From contig NZ_CM000745.1 of NCBI RefSeq assembly GCF_000161455.1, positions 252,459 to 316,458 of the forward strand: DNA of 64,000 nt, written 5' to 3'. The notes beneath the pieces were generated by a model, which was not told where the DNA came from, did no database searches, and saw nothing but the letters and a program-made list of their open reading frames with translations. The position numbers were made by a program, and so were the translations under genes. Of the stretch, positions 8,223-16,626 are shown piece after piece (positions within the stretch are counted from its first letter, which is position 1; each line of letters begins with the position of its first letter). The DNA comes from Bacillus pseudomycoides DSM 12442. GTDB lineage: Bacteria > Bacillota > Bacilli > Bacillales > Bacillaceae_G.

Positions 8223-9794
8223 ATGGGACGAAATCCGAATCGAAATAGAAAAGATTGTTATCCATATATAGAAAAGAATTGTGAGATAGGACCTATGTCC
8301 CCATATGAGCGTTGTGATAAGGCATTCCGAGTTCGTTTTCAAGCTGCAGATTATCAAAAAGGTATTCCTCTTCCAGTTCAATTCTGTAACGGAGATGAAA
8401 AATTGTTTGATAATAAAATTGCTAGCTTCTCCAAGGCTTTACCACATAATTCTTTAGGGGAAGTTGATATTTATGCTTATAAAAAATGGATTGAGGCACT
8501 TAAGAAGGGAAAGCCAGATGCTTTTGAATGTTTAACGCTTGGTGGTGTAGTGAAGCTTGCCAATCCACAAGCAGCTTATGCTTATGGGCTAGAAGGACCG
8601 GATTCTCACCATTTAAGTATCGCGGTACCTCCAGCTTTTAGTAGTGCCTGGGAAGCAAGTGAAATGACTGAACTATACTGGCAGGCATTGACACGTGATG
8701 TGCCTTTTGCTGAATATAATAGTAATTCTCTTACTTTAGCAGCGGCTTCTGAATTATCAAGTTTGTCGGATTTCCGTGGACCTAAAGTTAATGGTAGCGT
8801 TACTACAGAGACTTTGTTTCGTGGTGGAATACCTGGTGGTCTGATAGGACCTTATATTTCTCAATTTTTATGGCAAGATGTTCCCTATGGAGCTACAACA
8901 ATGATTCAAAAATATCGTACTACTGTATCTGATAAAGATTATATGACTGCTTACCAAGAATGGCTGGATATCCAAAATGGTTTATCTCCGAAGGAAATTA
9001 TATTTGATACAGTCACTCGTTATATTCGTAATGGTCGTGACCTAGCTGAATTTGTTCATCAAGATTTTTCCTACCAAGCTTGTCTTTCTGCGTGTTTGAT
9101 ATTACTTAGCTTTGGAAAAGGAGCATTATCATCCAATAACCCCTACTTACATTCAAAAACTCAGAATGGTTTTGTTACCTTCGGTGCCCCTCATATTTTG
9201 GATTTAGTGGGTAAGACGGCAAAGGCAGCACTTGAAGCGGCATGGTGTCAAAAGTTTTTAGTTCATCGCAGAATCCGCCCTGAAGAGTTTGGAGGGCGTG
9301 TTCATAATCAGCTAACAGGTGATACTCATTATCCGATTCATCCAGAATTATTAAATTCGCAAGTTATTTCCGAAGTATTTAGCAAGTTTGGAACGTATTT
9401 ACTCCCGTTAGCGTATCCTGAAGGCTGTCCGACTCATCCTGCATACCCTGCGGGACATGCAACTCTTATGGGAGCTGGTGTCACTGTATTGAAAGCCTTT
9501 TTTAATGAATCGTTTGTCATTCCAAAACCAGTTGTAGCGAGTTCTGATGGTCTTTCTTTGCTCTCTTATTCAGGACAACCTTTGAAAGTCGGAGGGGAAT
9601 TGAATAAGCTTGCTACCAATATTGGGCTTGGCCGTGGTACAGCTGGTGTTCATTGGCGTTCTGACACGATAGAAGGCTTAAAGCTCGGGGAAGCAGTAGC
9701 GATTGGAATTCTGAAAGATCATAAAGCAATCTATAACGAAAAATTTAATGGCTTTTCTTTTACTAAATTCAATGGTAAGTTTATAAAAATTTAA
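8223..9794 (+). CDS. Vanadium-dependent haloperoxidase / PAP2-superfamily protein
   Basis: A 523-residue protein whose C-terminal part has the vanadate/phosphate pocket of the haloperoxidase-PAP2 superfamily: Lys344 and Arg352 in KFLVHRRIRPEEFGG, PAGH (His412), and Arg471/His477/Asp481 in RGTAGVHWRSD. The 8-residue gap between Lys and Arg and the RIRPEEFGG context resemble algal-type bromoperoxidases more than fungal chloroperoxidase or simple phosphatases. The serine of the usual PSGH is alanine here. There is no signal peptide and no membrane segment, so it is likely cytoplasmic. ATG 8223 follows GAAAGG. Activity could be halide oxidation, phosphatase, or neither. It is monocistronic and ends at a terminator. 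Confidence 0.85.
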   Translation: MGRNPNRNRKDCYPYIEKNCEIGPMSPYERCDKAFRVRFQAADYQKGIPLPVQFCNGDEKLFDNKIASFSKALPHNSLGEVDIYAYKKWIEALKKGKPDAFECLTLGGVVKLANPQAAYAYGLEGPDSHHLSIAVPPAFSSAWEASEMTELYWQALTRDVPFAEYNSNSLTLAAASELSSLSDFRGPKVNGSVTTETLFRGGIPGGLIGPYISQFLWQDVPYGATTMIQKYRTTVSDKDYMTAYQEWLDIQNGLSPKEIIFDTVTRYIRNGRDLAEFVHQDFSYQACLSACLILLSFGKGALSSNNPYLHSKTQNGFVTFGAPHILDLVGKTAKAALEAAWCQKFLVHRRIRPEEFGGRVHNQLTGDTHYPIHPELLNSQVISEVFSKFGTYLLPLAYPEGCPTHPAYPAGHATLMGAGVTVLKAFFNESFVIPKPVVASSDGLSLLSYSGQPLKVGGELNKLATNIGLGRGTAGVHWRSDTIEGLKLGEAVAIGILKDHKAIYNEKFNGFSFTKFNGKFIKI

Positions 9795-9848
9795 TAGTAG
9801 TAAACGATTTCCTTATTGAAATTATCCCATATTGTTAAGAGTTATTAA

Positions 9849-9888
9849 AAAAATGAGTGCGATATGAAAAGTATCGTACTCATTTTTC
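9849..9888 (+). terminator. Terminator between the haloperoxidase-like and deacetylase genes
   Basis: A 16-bp stem (one G-U pair) around a 7-base loop, with a T run on both strands; it can serve both convergent genes. Confidence 0.85.
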
Positions 9889-9942
9889 TAGTTATAATAA
9901 TTTTTATTCTTACTCGATTATTTATGGGTAGTAAACCCAAGT

Positions 9943-11028
9943 TTATTTAATAGAAGTAGCAAACTGTTCAACTGTAGTAGTGTTGTGCATACGAACGCGT
10001 TTCATTTTTAACAGTTCATCTGGCTCACCTTTTGTAATGAACTGTCCTGGTTTTGTCGTTGTCGCAAATTGATAATATTTCTTTGTTTCTTCTACAACTT
10101 TATCATTTACATGACCAAACGGGTATGCAATTGCAATGACAGGTTTACCAGTGATCTTTTCAAGCTTTTCTTTTGAACCCTTTAACTCTCCCTCATAGTT
10201 TGTGATTTTCGGTAAATCAGCATGTGTTGCTGTATGAGATTGGACAGAGAAAATACCCGAATCAACCATCTCTTTTATATCCGCGGTGGATAAGGAGCCT
10301 TCTGCATCGATGTTATCAACAATCATATATTCGGTTGCTGTCGGCTTAAATGTATCGTCTTTTAACTTTTGTAGAATATGAAATGCATTCATATTATTTT
10401 TCATACCATCATCAAACGTAACAAGAATTGGTTTATTTACTTTATTAATATCATTCCAACGTTCGAACGTTAATAATGTATAGCTGTTTTCTTTTAAATA
10501 TTTCATTTGCGCTTCGAAGTTCGCAGGTGAGACAAATAAGCCTTTTATTCCTTGACCATAATAATCCTCAATCGCGTGATACATTAAGACAGGAACATGC
10601 TGCTGAAACGTGATGGTGGATGTTGTGAGCAGAATACTTTTTCCACCTTCTTTTAAACCAGATGCTTCAATTTGATATTCACCACGTTTGCCGTCAAATT
10701 CTTTAATATCAAAAGGAATTGCAAACTGTTTGTTTTTATCTTTGGATGAAAATAATTTTGCGCTTTCTTTTCCATCAGCAGTTCGCCAAATTTTATATTG
10801 TACCTCGGTTAAAGAATCTTTTAAATCCGTTATATGGATAGCTGTATTTGTGGATTCATGTGTAATAGAACTCCAAGATATTGTACCCTGTGGTTGCACT
10901 TTTTCTACTTGCTTTTTTGGCTGTTCTTGAACCGTTTTCTCTTTTTTAGGTTCATTATTTGTATTGTTAGAATTACACCCTGCTAGAATGGCAGATGTAC
11001 ATAAAGCAATAGCTGCATATTTTTTCAT
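9943..11028 (-). CDS. Polysaccharide deacetylase lipoprotein (BA0330-like)
   Basis: A 361-residue exported lipoprotein of the NodB (CE4) family. The lipobox is LAGC with acylated Cys18, followed by a Lys/Gln-rich linker. A beta-rich domain (about 45-145) precedes the NodB domain (about 145-360). The catalytic/zinc aspartates are in TFDDG (206-207) and the zinc histidines in HTATH (265-269). In B. anthracis the two neighbouring lipoproteins BA0330 and BA0331 are needed for cell shape and osmotic stability, and this pair corresponds to them. ATG 11028 is used because GAAGGTGAT lies directly before it; the frame continues to an ATG at 11037. Deacetylase activity on peptidoglycan or attached polymer is inferred. 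Confidence 0.92.
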   Translation of the reverse strand: MKKYAAIALCTSAILAGCNSNNTNNEPKKEKTVQEQPKKQVEKVQPQGTISWSSITHESTNTAIHITDLKDSLTEVQYKIWRTADGKESAKLFSSKDKNKQFAIPFDIKEFDGKRGEYQIEASGLKEGGKSILLTTSTITFQQHVPVLMYHAIEDYYGQGIKGLFVSPANFEAQMKYLKENSYTLLTFERWNDINKVNKPILVTFDDGMKNNMNAFHILQKLKDDTFKPTATEYMIVDNIDAEGSLSTADIKEMVDSGIFSVQSHTATHADLPKITNYEGELKGSKEKLEKITGKPVIAIAYPFGHVNDKVVEETKKYYQFATTTKPGQFITKGEPDELLKMKRVRMHNTTTVEQFATSIK

Positions 11029-11055
11029 AACGATCACCTTCTATTGTGTATTCAC

Positions 11056-11143
11056 TTTTTCCCCGCATGAACGGGCAGTAAGACCCTCACCTTAAGATTC
11101 AGAGAGAAATGAAGAGGTCGGGCTGATTAAAGTTTCACTTTAT
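11056..11143 (+). repeat. bcr1 repeat, internally deleted copy
   Basis: An 88-bp version of the ~155-bp bcr1 element. It keeps the left end (TTTTTCCCCGC, GGGCAGTAAGACC, GATTCAGAGAG, GAAGAGGTCGGG) and the right end (CTGATTAAAGTTTCACTTTAT) but lacks the middle part, including the CCCGATTGGTGAGGGCT block. It lies between the first deacetylase gene and the small membrane-protein gene. Confidence 0.85.
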
Positions 11144-11184
11144 ATCGTTATAGTAAAGTGATGGTAGTTCAAAGAAACAAATAG

Positions 11185-11367
11185 TTAAGATGTTTCTCTA
11201 CTTCGAAGTCTTTTTCTTTTTGCAGGCTTGTTCAGCGTTATGATCATGTAGCCAACAACAAAAATGAAAGGAATTAAAAATACATAACTAGGGATGCCGA
11301 GAACATAATGACTTTTTATGCTGAAAAATAATAAATGTAGGAAATCAAAAAGAGCATGTAATTTCAT
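11185..11367 (-). CDS. Small single-span membrane protein, unknown function
   Basis: A 60-residue protein with one clear membrane segment (LGIPSYVFLIPFIFVVGYMIITL), a hydrophobic N-terminal part, and a strongly basic tail (KRKRLRSRE) that should face the cytoplasm. ATG 11367 follows GGAGG at 6 bases; an in-frame ATG 12 bases upstream overlaps that ribosome site. It sits between two paralogous deacetylase lipoprotein genes in the same orientation, which hints at a cell-envelope role, but no family is recognised. Confidence 0.7.
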   Translation of the reverse strand: MKLHALFDFLHLLFFSIKSHYVLGIPSYVFLIPFIFVVGYMIITLNKPAKRKRLRSRETS

Positions 11368-11476
11368 TTGTACCTCCATTAATCTTTTTACAAATTATAA
11401 CATTTATAAAAGTGGAGCTAAATGTTCAAGGCTAAAATTTAAGCTAATTTTAAAGTTGGAAAAATAAATAAAAGAA

Positions 11477-11505
11477 AAGGCTACTTTTTCATGAAAGCAG
11501 CCTAA
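11477..11505 (-). terminator. Terminator of the second deacetylase gene
   Basis: The minus strand has an AGGCTGCTTTC / AAAAGTAGCCT stem followed by TTTTCTTTT, 8 bases past the stop codon at 11513. Confidence 0.8.
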
Positions 11506-11512
11506 AAAACGA

Positions 11513-12631
11513 TTAATATTTTTCTTTCACAAGTGATGTAAACTGCGCCATTGTTGTATTAGGGCCAACAAAATGTCGCTTAATTAAGTATTGTTCATTT
11601 GGTGTGCCTTTTGTAATATGAGTTCCATGATCGGTAGTTACCGCAAATTCATAATGTTTCTTTGTTTCTTCCACAGCTGGGTCATTATAAGAACCTACTG
11701 GATAGGCAAGGGCGATCACTTTTTTGCCTGTAAGATTTTCAATTTTTTCTTTAGATACACGTAATTCTTCATCATAATTACTTGTATAAGCCATCATTGC
11801 ATGATTAGCAGTATGAGATTGAATGGAAAAAATACCCGAATCAAGCATTTGTTTTATATCATCTGTCGTAAGACGATTTGGTGTATCAATAGTACTTGAA
11901 ACGAGGAATTCGGTTGCTGCTGGTTGGAATTTATCATCTTTTAATTTTTGCAAAATATGAAGAGCGTTCATATTATTTTTTCGGCCATCATCCATTGTCA
12001 CAAAGACAGGTTTATTGACACGATTTACCTCGCCCCAACGTTCAAACGTTAACATTGTATAACCGTTATCTTTTAAATATTGCATATGTTTTTCAAATTG
12101 TTCTGGTGGTACATATAAACCTAAATCGCCATCACCTGGTCCAGGATATTTTTCAATAGCATGGTACATAAGGAAAGGTGCATATTGCTGGAATGTAATC
12201 GTAGATTTCACTAGAGGAACTTCAGTGTTGTCATTTTTTAATCCCACTGTTTCAATTTGAAATTCTCCACGTTTTAAATGAAATGATTGTAAATGAAATG
12301 GGAGAGCAAAATCACGCGCTTTTTCTTGTGATACAAAGGTTTGTTTACTTGTAGGTCCATCAGCTGTACGCCAAATATTGTAACGCACTTCCTTAAATGA
12401 ATCTCTTAAGTTCTTTGTATAAAGTGTCGTATTCTTTGCATTGTATTCAAATGGATCCCATGAAATGAGTCCTTGAGTTACAGGTATTTCTACTGCTTTG
12501 GCTTGTACTTCTTTCGTTTCCTTTTGGCTCTTGTAAGTTGCTTCTTTTGTCTGTTTTTCACTAGTAGTGCTAGTGTTACAACCTACGAGAATAGCAGAAG
12601 AAAGCAAAGCGATACATGCATATTTCTTCAT
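11513..12631 (-). CDS. Polysaccharide deacetylase lipoprotein (BA0331-like), paralogue of 9943-11028
   Basis: A 372-residue lipoprotein with the same plan as its neighbour: lipobox LVGC (Cys18), a polar linker, a beta-rich domain (about 50-150), and a NodB domain with MDDG (Asp214-215) and HTANH (273-277). Close likeness along the whole length (for example the LMYHAIE, LTFERW and ALHILQKLKDDKF segments) marks a tandem duplication. The catalytic motif reads TMDDG where most members have TFDDG. GAAGGATGAT precedes ATG 12631. Substrate probably a wall polymer at the outer face of the membrane. Confidence 0.92.
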   Translation of the reverse strand: MKKYACIALLSSAILVGCNTSTTSEKQTKEATYKSQKETKEVQAKAVEIPVTQGLISWDPFEYNAKNTTLYTKNLRDSFKEVRYNIWRTADGPTSKQTFVSQEKARDFALPFHLQSFHLKRGEFQIETVGLKNDNTEVPLVKSTITFQQYAPFLMYHAIEKYPGPGDGDLGLYVPPEQFEKHMQYLKDNGYTMLTFERWGEVNRVNKPVFVTMDDGRKNNMNALHILQKLKDDKFQPAATEFLVSSTIDTPNRLTTDDIKQMLDSGIFSIQSHTANHAMMAYTSNYDEELRVSKEKIENLTGKKVIALAYPVGSYNDPAVEETKKHYEFAVTTDHGTHITKGTPNEQYLIKRHFVGPNTTMAQFTSLVKEKY

Positions 12632-12885
12632 AATATCATCCTTCTATTGTGTTTTTAGTTTTGTCTCTTATATGTAATAATTTCTCTATTTGTCTTGTTA
12701 TAAGAGATTATTGATTCAAATATTTCTATTTGAATCATACCCTTGTCTATCATATCACTATGAAATATAGAGGGGAATATCTCTTTTGGGAGAATTCGAC
12801 AAAAATGCAGTTCAATTGCATGGGATTTGTCTTATGTAAAATTTTGTAAATAAAAACAATTGTAGTTATAGATTGCCTTATGAAA

Positions 12886-12926
12886 AAAGATACCTCCGAA
12901 AAATAGCTAATTTCGGAGGTATCTTT
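12886..12926 (-). terminator. Orphan terminator hairpin (minus strand)
   Basis: A perfect 16-bp stem (12886-12901 with 12911-12926) with a 9-base loop is followed on the minus strand by T6. No gene ends here on either strand, so it may end a small RNA or an extended transcript. Confidence 0.7.
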
Positions 12927-13116
12927 AAAAACGCTTTTTTTACTTTTGGGTTTTTGTTGTTGGATATTTCTTTCACTGTAAACAGACAGAATACATCTTC
13001 TGGCCAATACTAGTATATATATATTTCTTAATATAAAAAAGAAAAATCGTATTGAAAAATGTATGCAATATTGCATATGATTACATTTCATTTGCAGATT
13101 GGTGACCTTCGCTCAT

Positions 13117-13160
13117 AAAAAAATCACCCCAACATTCCAAAATGAAAGGAAGGATAGGGT
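13117..13160 (-). terminator. Terminator of nupC
   Basis: On the minus strand an imperfect 13-bp stem (ACCCTATCCTTCC with GGAATGTTGGGGT) is followed by GATTTTTTT, directly after the nupC stop codon. Confidence 0.8.
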
Positions 13161-13169
13161 AATTCATTG

Positions 13170-14366
13170 TTAAATAAATAATCCAGCAATCGTAGCGGAT
13201 AAAATAGAAGCAAGTGTTGATGCAAATAGCATTTTCCAACCAAACTTAGATACGATACTTCCTTGTTTTTCGGAAAGGGCACGAATTGTACCAACGATCG
13301 CACCGATTTGGCTAATACTTGCGAAGCTAATTAAGAATACAGTAACGATTCCAACTGTACGTGGAGATAATGTTTTTGCAACTTCTTTTAAATCAAGAAT
13401 AGCCACAAATTCATTTAAAACAATTTTTGTTCCCATGATTCCGCCAGCTGGGATAATATCGTGAGCTGGAATACCCATTAGGAATGCAAATGGTGCAAGA
13501 ATGTAACCGAAGATTTGTTGCAGTGTAATCGCATGGCCCATTGCGCCTGAAGCTGCGCTAATTACATAGTTTACAACTTCCATCACACCGATAAAGGCGA
13601 TCATTAAAGCAGCAACGATACCGGCTACTTTTAAACCATCTAATGCACCGTTAATCATTGCACCGATAAAGCTGTCTCCAAATAGACTTCTATCGAATTT
13701 CTGAACTGTTTCTTCTTCTTTCTTTGTATCAACTGGTGTTAATAAAGAACAAACAATTAAGCTAGAGAATAAATTCAGTGGCAACGCTGCTAGTACGTAT
13801 TTCGCATCTAGCATCATTACGTATGATGCTGTAACAGAAGCTGAAACGGAGCTCATTGCTGAACAGCAAATGATGAACATACGGTTTTTATTAAAATGCT
13901 GTAGGTCATTTTTAATAACGATTAATGCTTCGCTTGAACCAAAGAATACAGAGTTTACCGCATGGAATGATTCAACGCGTGGTAAACCAGTAATTTTGGA
14001 AATTGCACCGCCGACAATTCGAACGATGAATGGTAAAACACCTAAATAACTGAAAATAGAAAGTAGTGCTGAGAAAAAGACAATAATTAATAATACATTT
14101 AAGAAAAAGACAAAGTCTCTTTGAATTCCATTAAAGAGAAAATCGACACCTGTCGTACCAAGTTTAATTAGTTTGTTGAAAACCTTACTAATTAAAATGA
14201 TGATCTGTTGACCAATTTTTGTGCCAAACATAAACCAACCAATTAAAATTTGGAAACCAATCATAATAGCAATTGCACGGAAGTTGATTTTACTTTTGTT
14301 GTTTGACAAAGCAAAACATAAACCTAACACGACAAGAATGCCGATAACGCTCATTACATATTGCAT
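13170..14366 (-). CDS. nupC: Concentrative nucleoside transporter NupC
   Basis: A 398-residue CNT-family permease that imports nucleosides with a cation gradient. Hydrophobic segments run through the whole protein, with the N-terminal QYVMSVIGILVVLGLCFAL helix, the conserved FFGSSEALIVI and CSAMSSVSASVTASYV core, and GIPAHDIIPAGGIMGTKIVLNEF near the C terminus, where CNT proteins bind nucleoside and ion. The frame extends to 14495, but ATG 14366 is preceded by GAAAGGGG at the right distance and gives the family length. The leader carries a guanine riboswitch with a terminator, so uptake should be shut off when guanine is plentiful. A dispersed repeat is inserted in the leader. Confidence 0.95.
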   Translation of the reverse strand: MQYVMSVIGILVVLGLCFALSNNKSKINFRAIAIMIGFQILIGWFMFGTKIGQQIIILISKVFNKLIKLGTTGVDFLFNGIQRDFVFFLNVLLIIVFFSALLSIFSYLGVLPFIVRIVGGAISKITGLPRVESFHAVNSVFFGSSEALIVIKNDLQHFNKNRMFIICCSAMSSVSASVTASYVMMLDAKYVLAALPLNLFSSLIVCSLLTPVDTKKEEETVQKFDRSLFGDSFIGAMINGALDGLKVAGIVAALMIAFIGVMEVVNYVISAASGAMGHAITLQQIFGYILAPFAFLMGIPAHDIIPAGGIMGTKIVLNEFVAILDLKEVAKTLSPRTVGIVTVFLISFASISQIGAIVGTIRALSEKQGSIVSKFGWKMLFASTLASILSATIAGLFI

Positions 14367-14430
14367 GTAGTTGCCCCTTTCAGAAGTTCGTATAAAGTTT
14401 TTACATAAAACGCTCATTATATAACTATAT

Positions 14431-14622
14431 AAATACAATTTGAAAAACCGACATAAAAACCCTTTCTTTTTAGATGTAAGAGAGGATCTGATCAAGCATA
14501 GAAGCGGTCAGAGCCTTTTTTAGCCCCGTGCCAAGTGAAACCAAAAAGAGAAAACAAGAGCGGGCCACTTTTTATTCTTCATAGCTAACCGATATACTGA
14601 AAAGTCAAAATGAATATATATA
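14431..14622 (+). repeat. Dispersed intergenic repeat, copy C
   Basis: Fourth member of the family seen at 3135, 4822 and 26171, here lying antisense within the nupC leader, between the riboswitch terminator and the nupC ribosome site. Its hairpin differs in sequence from copy D (arms GGATCTGATC and GGTCAGAGCC) but keeps pairing and keeps the loop motif GCATAGAAGC. Confidence 0.75.
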
Positions 14623-14685
14623 ATTAAAATAGGAGAGGTTTCATGTCATACGTAAGATGTCTGACCTTTTAGAAAAGTAAAAAAT

Positions 14686-14746
14686 AAAAAAAGACCCATA
14701 TGGATTCACTTTCATCTATGAGAGAAAGCTAATCAATATGAGTCTT
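14686..14746 (-). terminator. Riboswitch expression-platform terminator of nupC
   Basis: On the minus strand a long stem (outer arms AGACTCATAT and ATATGGGTCT, one G-U pair; inner arms of partial pairing) is followed by T7. It lies about 30 bases downstream of the purine aptamer, the usual place for a ligand-controlled terminator. Confidence 0.85.
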
Positions 14747-14775
14747 TGTATACACAAACAAGCTAATATTCATTA

Positions 14776-14854
14776 GTTTTCCCCATAGTCCAGCAATTTT
14801 CGGTTGCCGGGTAGAAACTCTCGATCCATATTATCAAGTATATATGAGGGAACA
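14776..14854 (-). promoter_or_regulatory. Guanine-type purine riboswitch upstream of nupC
   Basis: The minus strand has the purine aptamer order: CTCATATATACTTGATAATATGG (P1 5' side and J1/2), AGTTTCTACC, the L3 region GGCAACCGAAAATTGCTGG with its CCG loop core, and GACTATG closing P1. The J3/1 base that pairs with ligand is C (GACTATG), which means guanine or hypoxanthine rather than adenine. A terminator follows. Ligand binding should stop transcription into nupC. Confidence 0.93.
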
Positions 14855-14865
14855 TCGTCCGTATT

Positions 14866-14893
14866 AAATTATTAGTAGCGTAACATTAGTCAA
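14866..14893 (-). promoter_or_regulatory. Likely sigma-A promoter of the nupC riboswitch transcript
   Basis: On the minus strand TTGACT and TAATTT are separated by 16 bases, about 10 bases before the aptamer. The -10 is imperfect. Confidence 0.5.
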
Positions 14894-14988
14894 CAAAATT
14901 CGTCAATAGCTTTTTTTCTTCCAATGGATAAAGAGCATATGAGTATGGTAAAATGTAACGCAGTGTTATGAAAAAGAGAGGTCGGAAA

Positions 14989-16365
14989 ATGAGTAATAAA
15001 ATGACGCCACCAGTTGAAAAGAACGAGTTTATAGATGTAGTATTTGAAGATTTAACACATGATGGTGCCGGTGTTGCGAAAGTGAAAGGATATCCTATTT
15101 TCGTAAAAAACGGGTTACCAGGTGAAGAAGCACAAATTAAAATTATTAAAGTAAAGAAGAACTTCGCATTTGGCCGTTTAATGAAGCTTCATACAGAAAG
15201 TCCATATCGTAAAGATGCAGAATGCCCAGTTTACAACCAATGCGGCGGTTGTCAGCTTCAGCACTTAACATATGAAGGACAACTAAAGGCGAAAGAAAAA
15301 CAAGTGCGTGACGTAATGCAGCGCATCGGTGGACTGCACGACGTACCAGTTCATCCTGTTCTTGGTATGGAGAATCCGTGGGTTTATCGAAACAAAGCAC
15401 AAGTACCGATTGGAGAACGTGAAGGCGGGCTTGTAGCTGGTTTTTATCGCCAAGGAACACATGACATCATTAATATGGAAACATGCTTAATTCAAGCAGA
15501 AGAAAATGATGCATTAATTCAAGAAGTAAAACGTATTTGTGAAAAGCATGGCATCACAGCGTACAACGAAGAACGTCATAAAGGAACACTTCGCCACGTA
15601 ATGGCTAGGTACGGACAAGTAACAGGGGAAATTATGCTTGTCTTCATTACACGTACGGCAGAGCTTCCAAACAAAAAGGCGATCATCGAAGAAATTACAG
15701 CGAAGTTCCCAAATGTAAAATCAATTGTTCAAAACGTAAACACGAAACGTACAAACGTAATTTTCGGAGACACAACAACAGTCCTATATGGATCAGAATA
15801 TATTTATGATTTTATCGGTGATATTAAATTTGCTATCTCAGCACGTTCTTTCTATCAAGTAAACCCAGAACAAACGAAAGTGCTATATGACAAAGCATTA
15901 GAATATGCAAAATTAGATGGAAATGAAACAGTAATCGACGCATACTGCGGAATCGGATCAATCTCGCTATTCCTAGCGCAAAAAGCGAAAAAAGTATACG
16001 GCGTTGAAATCGTCCCAGAAGCAATTGAAGACGCAAATCGAAATGCTGCATTAAACAACATGACAAACGCTGAATTTGCAGTAGGAGAAGCAGAGGTAGT
16101 CATTCCAAACTGGTATAAAGAAGGCGTAATTGCTGATACAATCGTCGTCGATCCGCCGCGTAAAGGTTGCGATGAGGCACTATTAAACACGATCATCGAT
16201 ATGAAGCCAAAACGCGTTGTATATGTATCATGTAATCCAGCAACACTAGCACGTGACTTAAAAGTATTAGAAGAAGGCGGATATAAGACGCAGGAAGTAC
16301 AGCCTGTGGATATGTTCCCGCATACTACGCATGTGGAGTGTGTGGCTTGGTTGGAGTTGGTATAA
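14989..16365 (+). CDS. rlmD: 23S rRNA (uracil-C5)-methyltransferase, RlmD/RlmCD type
   Basis: A 458-residue SAM-dependent enzyme that makes 5-methyluridine in 23S rRNA (U1939; the B. subtilis relative RlmCD also modifies U747). Domains: TRAM RNA-binding domain (about 10-68), the [4Fe-4S] cysteines Cys79, Cys85 and Cys88 in CPVYNQCGGC with a fourth in METCLIQ, and a C-terminal Rossmann methyltransferase with YCGIGSISL, VDPPRKGC and the catalytic Cys in YVSCNPATLARDL. ATG 14989 is preferred to the in-frame ATG at 14968 because GAGAGGT lies between them. The last codons (HVECVAWL) are duplicated 1.46 kb downstream. Confidence 0.95.
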   Translation: MSNKMTPPVEKNEFIDVVFEDLTHDGAGVAKVKGYPIFVKNGLPGEEAQIKIIKVKKNFAFGRLMKLHTESPYRKDAECPVYNQCGGCQLQHLTYEGQLKAKEKQVRDVMQRIGGLHDVPVHPVLGMENPWVYRNKAQVPIGEREGGLVAGFYRQGTHDIINMETCLIQAEENDALIQEVKRICEKHGITAYNEERHKGTLRHVMARYGQVTGEIMLVFITRTAELPNKKAIIEEITAKFPNVKSIVQNVNTKRTNVIFGDTTTVLYGSEYIYDFIGDIKFAISARSFYQVNPEQTKVLYDKALEYAKLDGNETVIDAYCGIGSISLFLAQKAKKVYGVEIVPEAIEDANRNAALNNMTNAEFAVGEAEVVIPNWYKEGVIADTIVVDPPRKGCDEALLNTIIDMKPKRVVYVSCNPATLARDLKVLEEGGYKTQEVQPVDMFPHTTHVECVAWLELV

Positions 16366-16370
16366 TAGAA

Positions 16371-16414
16371 AAGCAGTTGATATAGAAAAAATCTATACCA
16401 TCTGCTTTTTTGTT
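16371..16414 (+). terminator. Terminator after rlmD
   Basis: A stem AAGCAGTTGATATAGA with TCTATACCATCTGCTT (two internal mismatches) is followed by a T run; only a few bases separate it from the stop codon. Confidence 0.85.
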
Positions 16415-16626
16415 TATAAAAATACCATTCAGGACCGACTTTAGTTAAAATAAACATTGCCGATTTTCACGATAGTTTTTCACAAATTATAAATGTCCAA
16501 ATGTACTTGTGTTTGATAATAAGTTATTAAGCATGATATAAGTGTAAAAGAAGTGGAACATTTGGCTTTATATTTTTTGACCGAGAGTTTGAAGTTGTAT
16601 CCATAGTGAGAGGATTTGAGTTTGAA

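Larger units (their letters stand above)
12632..13169. other. 538-bp gene-free interval with hairpins
   Basis: No convincing gene. It holds a perfect 11-bp hairpin at 12712-12737 (in the leader region of the minus-strand deacetylase gene), an orphan terminator at 12886-12926, a 16-bp perfect palindrome at 13062-13077, and the nupC terminator at 13117-13160. The open frame 12750-13091 on the minus strand runs through the orphan hairpin, has no ribosome site and looks random. Confidence 0.6.

Noticed and set aside
12750..13091. 113-codon minus-strand open frame
   Set aside because: It reads through a perfect terminator hairpin, has biased low-complexity composition and lacks a start signal.
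15855..16457. 200-codon antisense frame across rlmD
   Set aside because: It is the complement of a well-supported gene with strong motifs and has no family features of its own.
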